Assembly (NCBI RefSeq): GCF_947507565.1
Contig: NC_089187.1
Span: 2,627,852 to 2,691,851, forward strand
DNA from: Oscarella lobularis
Lineage: Eukaryota; Porifera; Homoscleromorpha; Homosclerophorida; Oscarellidae
Direction: 5' to 3'
DNA length: 64,000 nt
Both the position numbers and the translations under genes were made by a program. The first letter of the stretch is position 1, and each line of letters begins with the position of its first letter. The notes below the pieces were generated by a model, which saw only the letters and a program-made list of their open reading frames with translations, ran no database searches and was not told where the DNA came from. Below, piece after piece: positions 28,618 to 40,300 of the stretch.

Positions 28618-29015
28618 GGCCCTCAACTTTATCTTCAGACCCTTAGAATCAAAGTTTGGGCCTTCAAATTTCTCTTCAGGGCCTTAGAATCAAAGTTTTG
28701 GCCTTCAACTTTATCTTCAGGGCCTTAGAATCAAAGTCTAGGCCCTCAAGTTTATCTTCAGGGCCTTAGAATCAGAGTTTAGGCCCTCAACTTTATCTTC
28801 AGGCTCTTAGAATCAGAGTTTTGGCCCTGAACTTTAACTTCAAACCCTTAGAATAAAAGTTTGGGCCTTCAACTTTATCTTCAGCGCCTTAGAATCAAAG
28901 TTTATGCCCTCAACTTTATCTTCATGTCCTTAGAATGAAAGTTTATGCCCTCAACTTTATCTTCAGGTCCTTAAAATCAAAGTTTAGGCTCTCAACTTTA
29001 TCTTCAGGGCCTTAG
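28618..29015. repeat. Satellite A block 9
   Basis: About 10 units. This is the shortest A block bounded on both sides by B within the 1-32404 domain, and it ends the second superrepeat. Confidence 0.97.
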
Positions 29016-30565
29016 CTAGCCCGTGTAAGTTCGCTGTATTTTATTACAGGAGAGACCCGTTGGCTAACCCCTTGTAATTTCGCTGTAATTTATTATTAGG
29101 ATAGACCCGTTGTCTAGCCCCTGTAATTTCGCTGTAATTTATTCAAGGAGAGACCCTTTGGCTAGCCCCCTGTAATTTGGCTGTAACTTTTTACAGGAGA
29201 GACCCGTTGGCTAGCCCCCTGTAAGTTGGCTGTAATTTATTCCAGGAGAGACCCGTTGACTAACCCCCTGTAATTTCGCTGTAGTTTATTACAGGAGAGA
29301 CCCATTGGCTAGCCCTTATAAATTCGCTGTAATTTATTACAGGAGAGACCCGTTGGCTAACCCCCTGTAATTTCGCTGTGGTTTTTTACAGGAGAGACCC
29401 GTTGGCTAGCCCCCTGTAAATTCGCTGTAATTTATTACAGGAGATACCCGTTTGCTAACCCCCTGTAATTTCGCTGTAATTTATTACAGGAGAGACCCGT
29501 TGGCTAACCCCTGTAATTTCGCTGTAAGTTATTACAGCAGAGACCCGTTGGCTAACCCCCTGTAAATTCGCTGTAATTTATTACAGGAGAGACCCGTTGG
29601 CTAGCCCCTGTAATTTCGCTGTAATTTATTACAGGAGATACCCGTTGGCTAGCCCTCTGTAATTTCGCTGTAATTTATTACAGGAGAGACCCGTTGGCTA
29701 GCCCCTGTAATTTCGCTGTAATTTATTACAGGAGAGACCCGTTGGCTAGCCCCTGTAAATTCGCTGTAATTTATTACAGGAGAGACCCGTTGGCTAGCCC
29801 CCTGTAATTTCCCTTTAATTTATTACAGGAGAGACCCGTTGGCTAGCCCCTGTAATTTCGCTTTAATTTATTACAGGAGAGACCCGTTGGCTAGCCCCTG
29901 TAAATTCGCTGTAGTTTATTACAGGAGATACCCGTTGGCTAGCCCCTGTAATTTCGCTTTAATTTATTACAGGAGATACGCGTTGGCTAGCCCCTGTAAT
30001 TTCGCTGTAATTTATTACAGGAGATACGCGTTGGCTAGCCCCTGTCATTTCCCTTTAATTTATTACAGGAGAGACCCGTTGGCTAGCCCCTGTAAATTCG
30101 CTGTAATTTATTACATTAGATACCCGTTGGCTAGCCCCCTGTAATTTCGCTGTAATTTATTACAGGAGAGACCCGTTGGCTAGCCCCTGTAAATTCGCTG
30201 TGGTTTATTACAGGAGATACCCGTTGGCTAGCCCCTGTAATTTCGCTTTAAATTATTACAGGAGATACGCGTTGGCTAGCTCCTGTAATTTCGCTGTAAT
30301 TTATTACAGGAGATACCCGTTGGCTAGCCCCTGTAATTTCGCTTTAATTTATTACAGGAGAGACCCGTTGGCTAGCCCCCTGTAATTTCGCTGTAATTTA
30401 TTACAGGAGAGACCCGTTGGCTAGCCTCCATTAATTTCGCTGTAATTTATTACAGGAGAGACCCGTTGGCTAGCTCCCTGTAATTTCGCTGTAATTTATT
30501 ACAGGAAAGACCCGTTGGCTAACCCCTGTAATTTCGCTGTAATTTATTACAGGAGAGACCCGTTG
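29016..30565. repeat. Satellite B block 9
   Basis: About 32 units with a locally homogenised 48-bp variant (29640-30420) rich in GATACGCGTTGGC and TTTCGCTTTAATTTATT. This is a separate recent amplification. The 101- and 69-residue frames here are satellite frames, not genes. Confidence 0.97.
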
Positions 30566-31249
30566 GTCCCTCAACTTTATCTTCAATGCCTTAGAATCGA
30601 AGTTTATGCCCTCAACTTTATCTTCAGGGCCTTAGAAACATAGTTTAGGCCCTCAACTTTATCTTTAGCTCCTTACAATCAAAGTTTAAGCCCTTAACTT
30701 TATCTTTAGGACCTTAGAATCAAAGTTTAGGCCCTCATCTTTATCTTCAGGGCCTTAGAATCAAAGTTTAGGCCCTCATTTTTATCTTCAGGGCCTTAGA
30801 ATCGAAGTTTATGCCCTCAACTTTATCTTCAGGGCCTTAGAATCAATTTTTAGGCCCTCAACTTATCTTCAGGTCCTTGGAATCAAAGTTTAGGCCCTCA
30901 ACTTTATCTTCATGTCCCTAGAATCAAAGTTTAGGCCCTCAACTTTATCTTCAAATCCTTAGAATCAAAGTTTACGCCCTCAACTTTATCTTCAGGTTCT
31001 TAGAATCAGAGTTTAGGCCCTCAACTTTATCTTCAGGTCCTTAGAATCAGATTTTTGACCCTGAACTTTAACTTCAGACCGTTAGAATCAAAGTTTGGGC
31101 CTTCAAATTTCTCTTCAGGGCCTTAGAATCAAAGTTTAGGCCTTCAACTTTATCTTCAGGTCCTTAGAATGAAAGTTTAGGCCCTCAACTTTATCTTCAG
31201 GTCCTTAGAATGAAAGTTTGGGCTCTCAACTTTATCTTCAGGGCCTTAG
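30566..31249. repeat. Satellite A block 10
   Basis: About 17 units, including one at about 30855 with a base missing (CTCAACTTATC). Confidence 0.97.
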
Positions 31250-32172
31250 CTAGCCCGTGTAAGTTCGCTGTAATTTATTACACGAGAGACCCGTTGGCTA
31301 ACCCCGTGTAATTTCGCTGTAATTTATTATTAGGATAGACCCGTTGTCTAGCCCCTGTAATTTCGCTGTCATTTATTCCAGGAGAGACCCGTTGGCTAGC
31401 CCCTGTAAGTTGGCTGTAATTTATTCCAGGAGAGACCCGTTGACTAACCCCCTGTAATTTCGCTGTAATTTATTACAGGAGAGACCCGTTGACTAACCTC
31501 CTGTAATTTCGCTGTAGTTTATTACAGGAGAGACCCGTTGGCTAGCCCCTGTAATTTCGCTGTAATTTATTACAGGAGTGACCCGTTTACTAACCCCCTG
31601 TAAATTCGCTGTAATTTATTAGAGGAGAGACCCGTTTGCTAACCCCCTGTAAATTCGCTGTAATTTATTACAGGAGAGACCCGTTGGCTAGCCCCTTTAA
31701 TTTCGCTGTAGTTTATTACAGGAGAGACCCGTTGGCTAGCCTCTTTAACTTGGCTGTAATTTATTACAGGAGAGACCCGTTGGCTAACCCCCTGTTAATT
31801 CGCTGTAATTTATTACAGGAGAGACCCGTTGGCTAACCTCCTGTAATTTCGCTGTAATTTATTACAGGAGAGACCCCTTGGCTAGCCTCCTGTAATTTCG
31901 CTGTAGTTTATTACAGGAGAGACCCGTTTGCTAACCCCCTTGTAATTTCGCTGTAGTTTATTACAGGAGAGACCCTTTGGCTAGCCCCTGTAATTTCGCT
32001 GTAATTTATTACAGGAGAGACCCTTTGGCTAGCCCCTGTACTTTCGCTGTAGTTTATTACAGGAGAGACCCGTTGGCTAACCTCCTGTAATTTCGCTGTA
32101 GTTTATTACAGGAGAGACCCTTTGGCTAGCCCCTGTAATTTCGCTGTAATTTATTACAGGAGAGACCCGTTG
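31250..32172. repeat. Satellite B block 10
   Basis: About 19 units, the last B block of the left domain. Confidence 0.97.
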
Positions 32173-32404
32173 GGCCCTCAACTTTATCTTCAATGCCTTA
32201 GAATCAAAGTTTAAGCCTTCAACTTTATCTTCAGGGCCTTAGAATCAAAGTCTAGGCCCTCAACTTTATCTTCAGGCCCTTAGAATAAAAGTTTAGGCCC
32301 TCAACTTTATCTTCAGGCTCTTAGAATCAAAGTTTAGGCCATCAACTTTATCTTCAGGTCCTTAGAATCAAAGTCTAGGCCCTCAACTTTATCTTCAGGT
32401 CCTT
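32173..32404. repeat. Satellite A block 11
   Basis: Between five and six units. It breaks off mid-unit at CAGGTCCTT and passes directly into satellite C. Confidence 0.95.
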
Positions 32405-32449
32405 TGTAGCCGTTGTGGTAGTTTTTGTAGTTGTAGCCGTTGTAGTTTC
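32405..32449. repeat. Satellite C, short copy
   Basis: A few copies of the 9-bp unit TGTAGCCGT and variants (TGTAGTTGT, TGTGGTAGT). It ends in GTAGTTTCTTGCCGG, the same C-to-D junction as at 33621, so this and the second C/D pair derive from one module. Confidence 0.9.
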
Positions 32450-33234
32450 TTGCCGGAATATATACACCGCTTGCCGGAATGTATACACCGCCTGCCGGAA
32501 TGTATACACCGCTTGCCGGCGGAGTACGTACACGCCTGCCGGAATATATACACCGCCTGCCGGAATATATACACCGCTTGCCGTAATATATACACCGCCT
32601 GCCTCCGGAGTATGTACACCGCTTGCCGGAATATATACATCGCCTTCCGGAATATATACACCGCTTGCCGGCGGAGTACGTACACGCCTGCCCGTATATA
32701 TACACCGCCTTCCGGCGGAGTACGCACACTCCCTTCCGGAATATATACACCGCTTGCCGTAATATATACACCGCCTGCCTCCGGAGTATGTACACCGCTT
32801 GCCGTAATATATACACCGCCTGCCGGCGAAGTACGTACACCGCTTGCCGTAATATATACACCTCTTGCCGGAATATATACAAAGCCTGCCGGCGGAGTAC
32901 GTACACTGCCTTCCGGAATATATACACCGCTCTCCGGAGTATATACACCGCCTGCCGGCGGAGTACGTACACGCCTGCCGGTATATGAACACCGCCTTCC
33001 GGCGGAGTACGTACACTGCCTTCCGGAATATATACACCGCTTTCCGAAATATATACACCGCCTGCCGGAATATATACACCGCCTGCCGGAATATATACAC
33101 CGCCTGCTGGCAGAGTACGTACACGCCTGCCGGTATATATACACCGCCTGCCCGCGGAGTATGTACACCGCCTCCGTAATATATACACTGCCTGTCGGCA
33201 AAGTACGTACACTGCCTTCCGGAATATATACACC
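32450..33234. repeat. Satellite D block 1 (21/24-bp units)
   Basis: Two interleaved unit types: a 21-bp unit containing CCGGAATATATACACCGCCTG, and a 23/24-bp unit containing GGCGGAGTACGTACACCGCC. The latter is a near-palindrome around GTACGTAC. Because most unit lengths are multiples of three and few stops occur, several frames on both strands stay open for hundreds of codons. The resulting tyrosine/arginine/proline repeats are not credible proteins. Confidence 0.95.
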
Positions 33235-33620
33235 GTTGTAGCCGTTGTAGTCGTTGTAGTCGTTGTAGCCGTTGTAGTCGTTGTAGCCGTTGTACCTTTG
33301 TAGCCGTTGTAGTCGTTGTAGCCGTTGCAGTCATTGTAGTCATTGTAGCCGTTGTAGCCGTTGTAGCCGTTGTAGTCGTTGTAGTCATTGTAGCCGTTGT
33401 AGCCGTTGTAGCCGTTGTAGTCGTTGTAGTCATTGTAGTCGTTGTAGTCATTGTAGCCGTTGCAGTCATTGTAGTCATTGTAGCCGTTGTAGTCGTTGTA
33501 GTAGTTGTACCTTTGTAGCCGTTGTAGTCGTTGTAGTCGTTGTAGCCGTTGTAGTGGTTGTAGCCTTTGTAGCCTTTGTAGCCGTTGTGGTAGTTGTTGT
33601 AGTTGTAGCCGTTGTAGTTT
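33235..33620. repeat. Satellite C, long copy (9-bp unit)
   Basis: About 43 copies of TGTAGCCGT/TGTAGTCGT/TGTAGTCAT. Two TGTACCTTTGTAGCC interruptions (about 33288 and 33507) mark an internal duplication of roughly 219 bp. Confidence 0.95.
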
Positions 33621-35060
33621 CTTGCCGGAATATATACACCGCTTGCCGGAATATATACACCGCCTGCCGGAATATATACACCGCCTGCCGGCGGAGTACG
33701 TACACCGCTTGCCGGAATATATACACCGCCTGCCGGAATGTATACACCGCTTGCCGGCGAAGTACGTACACGCCTGCAGGAATATATACACCGCCTGCCG
33801 GAATATATACACCGCCTGCCGGCGGAGTACGTACACCGCTTGCCGGAATACATACACCGCCTGCCGGAATATATACACCGCTTGCCGGCGGAGTACGTAC
33901 ACGCCTGCCGGTATATATACACCGCCTTCCGGCGGAGTACGTACACTGCCTTCCGGAATATATACACCGCTTTCCGGAATATATACACCGCCTGCCGGCG
34001 GTGTACGTACACCGCCTGCCGGAATATATACACCGCTTGCCGCCGGAGTACGTACACGCCTGCCGGAATATATACACCGCTTGCCGGCGGAGTACGTACA
34101 CGCCTGCCGGTATATATACACCGCCTGCCGGCGGTGTACGTACACCGCCTGCCGGAATATATACACCGCCTGCCGGAATATATACACCGCCTGCAGGCGG
34201 AGTACGTACACGCCTGCCGGAATATATACACCGCTTGCCGGCGGAGTACGTACACGCCTGCCGGAATATATACACCGCTTGCCGGCGGAGTACGTACACG
34301 CTTGCCGGAATATATACACCGCCTGCCGGAATATATACACCGCCTGCAGGCGGAGTACGTACACGCCTGCCGGAATATATACACCGCTTGCCGGCGGAGT
34401 ACGTACACGCCTGCCGGAATACATACACCGCCTGCTGGCGGAGTACGTACACCGCTTTCCGGAATATATACACCGCCTGCTGGCGGAGTAGGTACACCGC
34501 CTGCCGGAATATATACACCGCCTGCTGGCGGAGTACTTACACCGCCTGCCAGAATATATACACCGCCTGCCGGAATATATACACCGCATGCTGGCTTAGT
34601 ACGTACACCGCCTGCAAGAATATCTACACCGCCTGCCGGAATATATACACCGCCTGCTGGCAGAGAACTTACACCGCCTGCCAGAATATCTACACCGCCT
34701 GCTGGCGGAGTACGTGCACCGCTTGACGGAATATGTACACCGCCTGCTGGCTGAGTAGTTACACCGCTTGCCGGAATATATACACCGCCTGCTGGCTGAG
34801 TACTTACACCGCTTGCCGGAATATATACACCGCCTGCTGGAGGAGTACGTACACCGCCTGCGAGAATATATACACCGCCTGCCAGAATATCTACACCGCC
34901 TGCTGGCGGAGTACGTACACTGCCTGCCAGAATATCTTCACCGCCTGCAGGAATATATACACCGCCTGCTGGCGGAGTACGTACACCGCCTGCCAGAATA
35001 TATACACCGCCTGCCGGAATATATACACCGCCTGCCGGCGGAGTACGTACACTGCCTGCC
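33621..35060. repeat. Satellite D block 2
   Basis: About 64 units. Some units (for example near 34000 and 34130) have GGCGGTGTACGTACACCGCC, a perfect 20-bp palindrome. Toward the right end CTGCTGGCGG and CTGCCAGAAT variants dominate, and the last unit leads into satellite E through the shared AGAAT. Confidence 0.95.
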
Positions 35061-35845
35061 AGAATTCATTCAAAATAAATTCTGCATTAATTCAGAATAA
35101 ATTTCGCATTTATTCTGCATTAATTCAGAATTAATTCTGCATTTATTCAGAATAAATTCGGCATTAGTTCCGAATAAATTCTGCATTAATTCAGAATAAA
35201 TTCTGCTTTTATTCAGAATAAGTTCTGCATTAATTCAGAATAAATTCTGCATTAATTCAGAATAAATTCTGTATTAATTCTGCATTAATTCAGAATTGAT
35301 TCTGCATTTATTCAGAATTAATTCTGCAATAATTGAAAATAAATTCTGCATTATTTCAGAATAAATTCTGCATTAATCTAGAATAATTTCTGCATTAATT
35401 CAGAATAAATTCTGCATTAATTCAGAATAAGTTCTGCATTAATTCAGAATAAATTCTGCATTAATTCAGAATAAATTCCGCATTTATTCAGAATAAATTC
35501 CGCATTTATTCTGCATTAATTTAGAATTTATTTTGCATTTTATCAGAATTATTTCTGCAATAATTCAGAATAAAATCTGAATTAATTCAGAATTAATTCT
35601 GAATTAATGCAGAATTTATTCTGAATTTATTCTGAATTAATGCAGAATTTATTCTGAATTAATGCAGATTTTATTCTGAATTAATGCTGAATTTTATTCT
35701 GAATTAATGCAGAATAAATTCTTCATTAATTCTTCATTAATTCTACATTAATTCAGTATAAATTCTGAATTAATTCAGAATAAATTCTGAATTAATTCAG
35801 AATAAATCCTGCATTAAGTCAGAATAAATTCTGTATTTATTCAGA
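35061..35845. repeat. Satellite E block 1 (22-bp unit)
   Basis: Roughly 35 units built from ATTCAGAATAAATTCTGCAT. Each carries the dyad CAGAAT-AA-ATTCTG. The dyad orientation appears flipped in the middle part (35600-35720, GAATTAATGCAG), suggesting an inversion or copying through a hairpin. Very AT-rich, non-coding. Confidence 0.93.
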
Positions 35846-36200
35846 GAATGTGAGATTTTTTCGCGATGTTTTAGCGCGCGTTACACTCGAAAAGCCCTGC
35901 TCGTCGTTCGTCTCCTGTGCATCGCTTAGCGAGCGAGTTTGAGGTTCTTGATCGACTTCTTGTCGTGTTCCGTCACGTTCTGAACGGTTATTGCTAAGTT
36001 TTTCGTCGTCATGGCGTTTCGGGGTGTACGAGCGATCTTTTAGAACGATCGCCGACGTATCGTCGACTCACGACGGAGCGCCTGTCGTTTTCTTCACCTT
36101 ACATACGATCATGGATGCTTCATGGCAGCGTAGCTCTCGTAAAGAATATAGAATGTTGAAAAGAAAGCTGAAGCACCTTGTCTACGTAAGTTCACGATCT
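35846..36200. other. Non-repetitive CpG-rich island between E satellite blocks
   Basis: About 355 bases of CpG-rich sequence unlike the satellites around it, flanked on both sides by satellite E. It looks like a promoter and 5' leader. It contains GCGCGCG, GAGCGAGTTTGAGG and several TCG/CGA-rich stretches, then the coding-looking segment at 36111-36185. The flanking E repeats suggest a fragment carried into, or captured between, satellite copies. Confidence 0.75.
36111..36185 (+). CDS. INO80E-like first coding exon (isolated, partial)
   Basis: The ATG at 36111 opens 25 codons that end exactly at a consensus splice donor (TAC then GTAAGT, 36186-36191), phase 0. The encoded residues EYRMLKRKLKHLVY (residues 12-25) closely resemble the start of the conserved coiled-coil region of INO80 complex subunit E, where human INO80E has a K-Y-R-N-L-K-R-K-L-K-F-L-I-Y motif near its N-terminus. 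INO80E is a small non-catalytic subunit of the INO80 chromatin remodeller in animals. No second exon is visible: satellite E resumes 15 bases after the donor, followed by H and polypyrimidine arrays. This is probably a captured or duplicated promoter plus first exon and not a functional gene, unless a far-downstream exon exists. The match rests on one short motif recalled from the family, so confidence is moderate. Confidence 0.55.
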
Positions 36201-36266
36201 TTTATTCCGCATTAATTCAGAATTAATTCTGCATTAATTCAGAATTAAATCTGCATTTATTCAGAA
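36201..36266. repeat. Satellite E block 2 (short)
   Basis: About three units of the 22-bp E satellite between the CpG island and satellite H; the last AGAATTTG runs directly into the H unit. Confidence 0.88.
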
Positions 36267-36397
36267 TTTGTCCTGGGGACAATTTGTCCCCAGGACAAAT
36301 TGTCTTGGGACAAATTGTCCTGGGACAATTTGTCCTGGGACAATTTGTCTTGGGGAGAATTTGTCCTGGGGACATTTTGTCCTGGGACAATTTGTCC
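36267..36397. repeat. Satellite H block 1 (15/16-bp unit)
   Basis: About eight copies of TTTGTCCTGGGGACAA-type units. The core GGACAATTTGTCC is a perfect 13-bp palindrome centred on T. It joins the polypyrimidine array through TTTGTCCTTCTCCTATGCC, the same junction as at 56684. Confidence 0.93.
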
Positions 36398-37263
36398 TTC
36401 TCCTATGCCTTTTGCCTTCTGCCTTTGCCTTTTGCTTTCTCCCTCTGCCTTTTGCCTTCTCCCTTTGCGTTTTGCCTTCTCCCTTTGCGTTTTGCCTTCT
36501 CCCTTTTCGTTTTGCCTTCTCCCTTTGCCTTTTTCCTTCTCCCTTTGCCTTTTGCCTTCTCCCTTTTGCCTTTTGCCTTCTTCTTTGCCTTTTGCCTTCT
36601 CCTTTGCCTTTTGCCTTCTCCCTTTTGCCTTTTGCCTTCTCCCTTTTGCCTTTTGCCTTCTCCCTTTTGCCTTTTGCCTTCTCCCTTTTGCCTTTTGCCT
36701 CCTCCCTTTTGCCTTTTGCCTTCTCCCTTTTGCCTTTTGCCTTCTCCCTTTTGCCTTTTGCCTCCTCCCTTTTGCCTTTTGCCTTCTCCCTTTTGCCTTT
36801 TGCCTTCTCCCTTTTGCCTTTTGCCTTCTCCCTTTGCCTTTTGCCTTTTCCCTTTGCCTTTTGCCTTTTCCCTTTGCCTTTTGCCTTCTCCTTTTCCTTT
36901 TTCCTTTTGCCTTCTCCCTTTTGCCTTTTGCCTTTTCCCTTTGCCTTTTGCCTTTTCCCTTTGCCTTTTGCCTTTTCCCTTTGCCTTTTGCCTTTTCCCT
37001 TTGCCTTTTGCCTTTTCCCTTTGCCTTTTGCCTTTTCCCTTTGCCTTTTGCCTTCTCCCTTTGCCTTTTGCCTTCTCCCTTTTGCCTTTTGCCTTCTCCC
37101 TTTTGCCTTTTGCCTTCTCCCTTTTGCCTTTTGCCTTCTCCCTTTTGCCTTTTGCCTTCTCCCTTTTGCCTTTTGCCTTCTCCCTTTTGACTTTTGCCTT
37201 CTCCCTTTTGCCTTTTGCCTTCTCCCTTTGCCTTTTTGCCTTCTCCTTTGCCTTTTGCCTTCT
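36398..37263. repeat. Polypyrimidine satellite array 1
   Basis: About 866 bases of C/T-rich DNA on the plus strand built from CCTTTTGCCTTCTCCC units (roughly 13-21 bp). There are almost no A residues, and a lone G recurs in TTTTGCC. Strand asymmetry this strong can form triplex (H-DNA) or stall replication. All six frames stay open by composition. The lysine/arginine/glycine frames on the minus strand and the leucine/proline/phenylalanine frames on the plus strand are artefacts. Confidence 0.93.
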
Positions 37264-37354
37264 TCTGAATAAATGCTGCATTTATTCAGAATAAATGCTG
37301 CAATTATTCTGACAAAATGCTGCATTTATTCTGAATAATGCTGCATTTATTCTG
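37264..37354. repeat. Satellite E block 3 (short)
   Basis: Four to five E-type units with ATGCTGCATTTATTC variants, ending in TTCTGAACAGAAAAC where satellite G begins. Confidence 0.88.
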
Positions 37355-40300
37355 AACAGAAAACACATTCAGTACCTTCAACAGAAAACATATTGAGTAC
37401 CTACAAAACACATTGAGTACCTTCAACAGAAAACACATTGAGGACCTACAACAGAAAACACATTCAGTACCTTCAACAGAAAACACATTCAGTACCTTCA
37501 ACAGAAAACACATTGAGTACCTTCAACAGAAAACATATTGAGTACCTACAACAGAAAACATTCTGAGTACCTACAACAGAAAACATAATGAGTACCTTCA
37601 ACAGAAAACATATTGAGTACCTTCAACAGAAAACATAATGAGTACCTTCAACAGAAAACATAATGAGTACCTTCAACAGAAAACATATTGAGTACCTTCA
37701 ACAGAAAACAGAAAACATATTGAGTACCTACAACAGAAAACAGAAAACATATTGAGTACGTTCAACAGAAAACATATTGAATACGTTTAACAGAAAACAT
37801 AATTAGTACCTTCAACAAAAAACATATTGAGTACCTTCAACAGAAAACATAATGAGTACCTTCAACAGAAAACATATTGAGTACCTTCAACAGAAAACAG
37901 AAAACATATTGAGTACGTTCAACAGAAAACAGAAAACAGATTGAGACCTACAACAGAAAACAGAAAACATTGAGTACCAAAAACAGAAAAAGAAAACAGA
38001 TTGAGTACACTGTACCTACAACAGAAAACAGAAAACATATTGAATACGTTTAACAGAAAAAATAATGAGTACCTTCAACAGAAAACATTGAGTACCTTCA
38101 ACAGAAAACATAAAACATGTTGAGTACGTTTAACAGAAAACATAATGAGTACCTTCAACAGAAAACATAATGTGTACCTTCAACAGAAAACATAATGAGT
38201 ACCTTCAACAGAAAACATATTGAGTACCTTCAACAGAAAACGTAATGAGTACCTTCAACAGAAAACGTATTGAGTACCTACAACAGAAAACAGAAAACAT
38301 ATTGAGTACGTTCAACAGAAAACATAATGAGTACCTTCAACAGAAAACATATTGAGTACCTTCAACAGAAAACAGAAAACATATTGAGTACCTTCAACAG
38401 AAAACATAAAACATGTTGAGTACGTTTAACAGAAAACATAATGAGTACCTTCAACAGAAAACATAATGTGTACCTTCAACAGAAAACATAATGAGTACCT
38501 TCAACAGAAAACGTATTGAGTACCTTCAACAGAAAACGTATTGAGTACCTTCAACAGAAAACAGAAAACATATTGAATACGTTCAACAAAAAACATATTG
38601 AATACGTTTAACAGAAAACATAATGAGTACCTTTAACAGAAAACATATTGAGTACCTTCAACAGAAAACATATTAAGTACCTTCAACAGAAAACAGAAAA
38701 CATATTGAGTACCTACAACAGAAAACAGAAAACATATTGAGTACGTTCAACAGAAAACATATTGAATACGTTTAACAGAAAACATAATGAGTACCTTCAA
38801 CAGAAAACATATTGAGTACCTTCAACAGAAAACATAATGAGTACCTTCAACAGAAAACATATTGAGTACCTTCAACAGAAAACGTAATGAGTACCTTCAA
38901 CAGAAAACGTATTGAGTACCTACAACAGAAAACAGAAAACATATTGAGTACGTTCAACAGAAAACATATTGAATACGTTTAACGGAAAACATAATGAGTA
39001 CCTTCAACAGAAAACATATTGAGTACCTTCAACAGAAAACATAATGAGTACCTTCAACAGAAAACATATTGAGTACCTTCATCAGAAAACATAATGAGTA
39101 CCTTCAACAGAAAACATATTGAGTACCTTCAACAGAAAACATAATGAGTACCTTCAACAGAAAACATATTGAGTACCTTCAACAGAAAACAGAAAACATA
39201 TTGAGTACCTACAACAGAAAACATAAAACATGTTGAGTACGTTTAACAGAAAACATAATGAGTACCTTCAACAGAAAACATAATGTGTACCTTCAACAGA
39301 AAACATAATGAGTACCTTCAACAGAAAACGTATTGAGTACCTTCAACAGAAAACGTATTGAGTACCTTCAACAGAAAACATATTGAGTACCTTCAACAGA
39401 AAACAGAAAACATATTGAATACGTTCAACAAAAAACATATTGAATACGTTTAACAGAAAACATAATGAGTACCTTCAACAGAAAACATATTAAGTACCTT
39501 CAACAGAAAACAGAAAACATATTGAGTACCTACAACAGAAAACAGAAAACATATTGAGTACGTTCAACAGAAAACATATTGAATACGTTTAACAGAAAAC
39601 ATAATGAGTACCTTCAACAGAAAACACATTGAGTACCTACAACAGAAAACACATTGAGTACCTACAATAGAAAACACATTCAGTACCTTCAACAGAAAAC
39701 ATATTGAGTACCTAAAACAGAAAACATATTGAGTACCTACAACAGAAAACACATTGAGTACCTACAACAGAAAACACATTCACTATCTTCAACAGAAAAC
39801 ACATTGAGTACCTTCAACAGAAAACATATTGAGTACCTTCAACTGAAAACAGAAAACATATTGAGTACCTACAACAGAAAACAGAAAACATATTGAGTAC
39901 GTTCAACAGAAAACATATTGAATACGTTTAACAGAAAACATAATGAGTACCTTCAACAGAAAACATATTGAGTACCTTCAACAGAAAACATAATGAGTAC
40001 CTTCAACAGAAAACATAATGAGTACCTTCAACAGAAAACATATTAAGTACCTTCAACAGAAAACGGAAAACATATTGAGGACCTACAACAGAAAACAGAA
40101 AACATATTGAGTACGTTGAACAGAAAACATATTGAATACGTTTAACGGAAAACATAATGAGTACCTTCAACAGAAAACATATTGAGTACCTTCAACAGAA
40201 AACGTAATGAGTACCTTCAACAGAAAACGTATTGAGTACCTACAACAGAAAACAGAAAACATATTGAGTACGTTCAACAGAAAACATAATGAGTACCTTC

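Noticed and set aside
11177..31836. Frames of 66-101 codons with YYRRDPLASPC repeats.
   Set aside because: These are frame-open runs of 48-bp satellite B units, broken wherever a 49-bp unit occurs.
1..32404. Centromeric satellite.
   Set aside because: The array lies within 64 kb of a telomere and there is no marker of centromere identity. An acrocentric arrangement cannot be excluded from the sequence, but nothing supports it.
32334..34754. Very long open frames (up to 751 codons) on both strands, encoding tyrosine/arginine/proline repeats.
   Set aside because: They coincide with satellites C and D, whose units are mostly multiples of three and poor in stops. Several frames on both strands are open at once, and none has codon bias or a domain.
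36261..37325. Open frames of 292-354 codons rich in K/R/G/Q on the minus strand or L/P/F on the plus strand.
   Set aside because: They follow from the polypyrimidine composition; all frames are open together.
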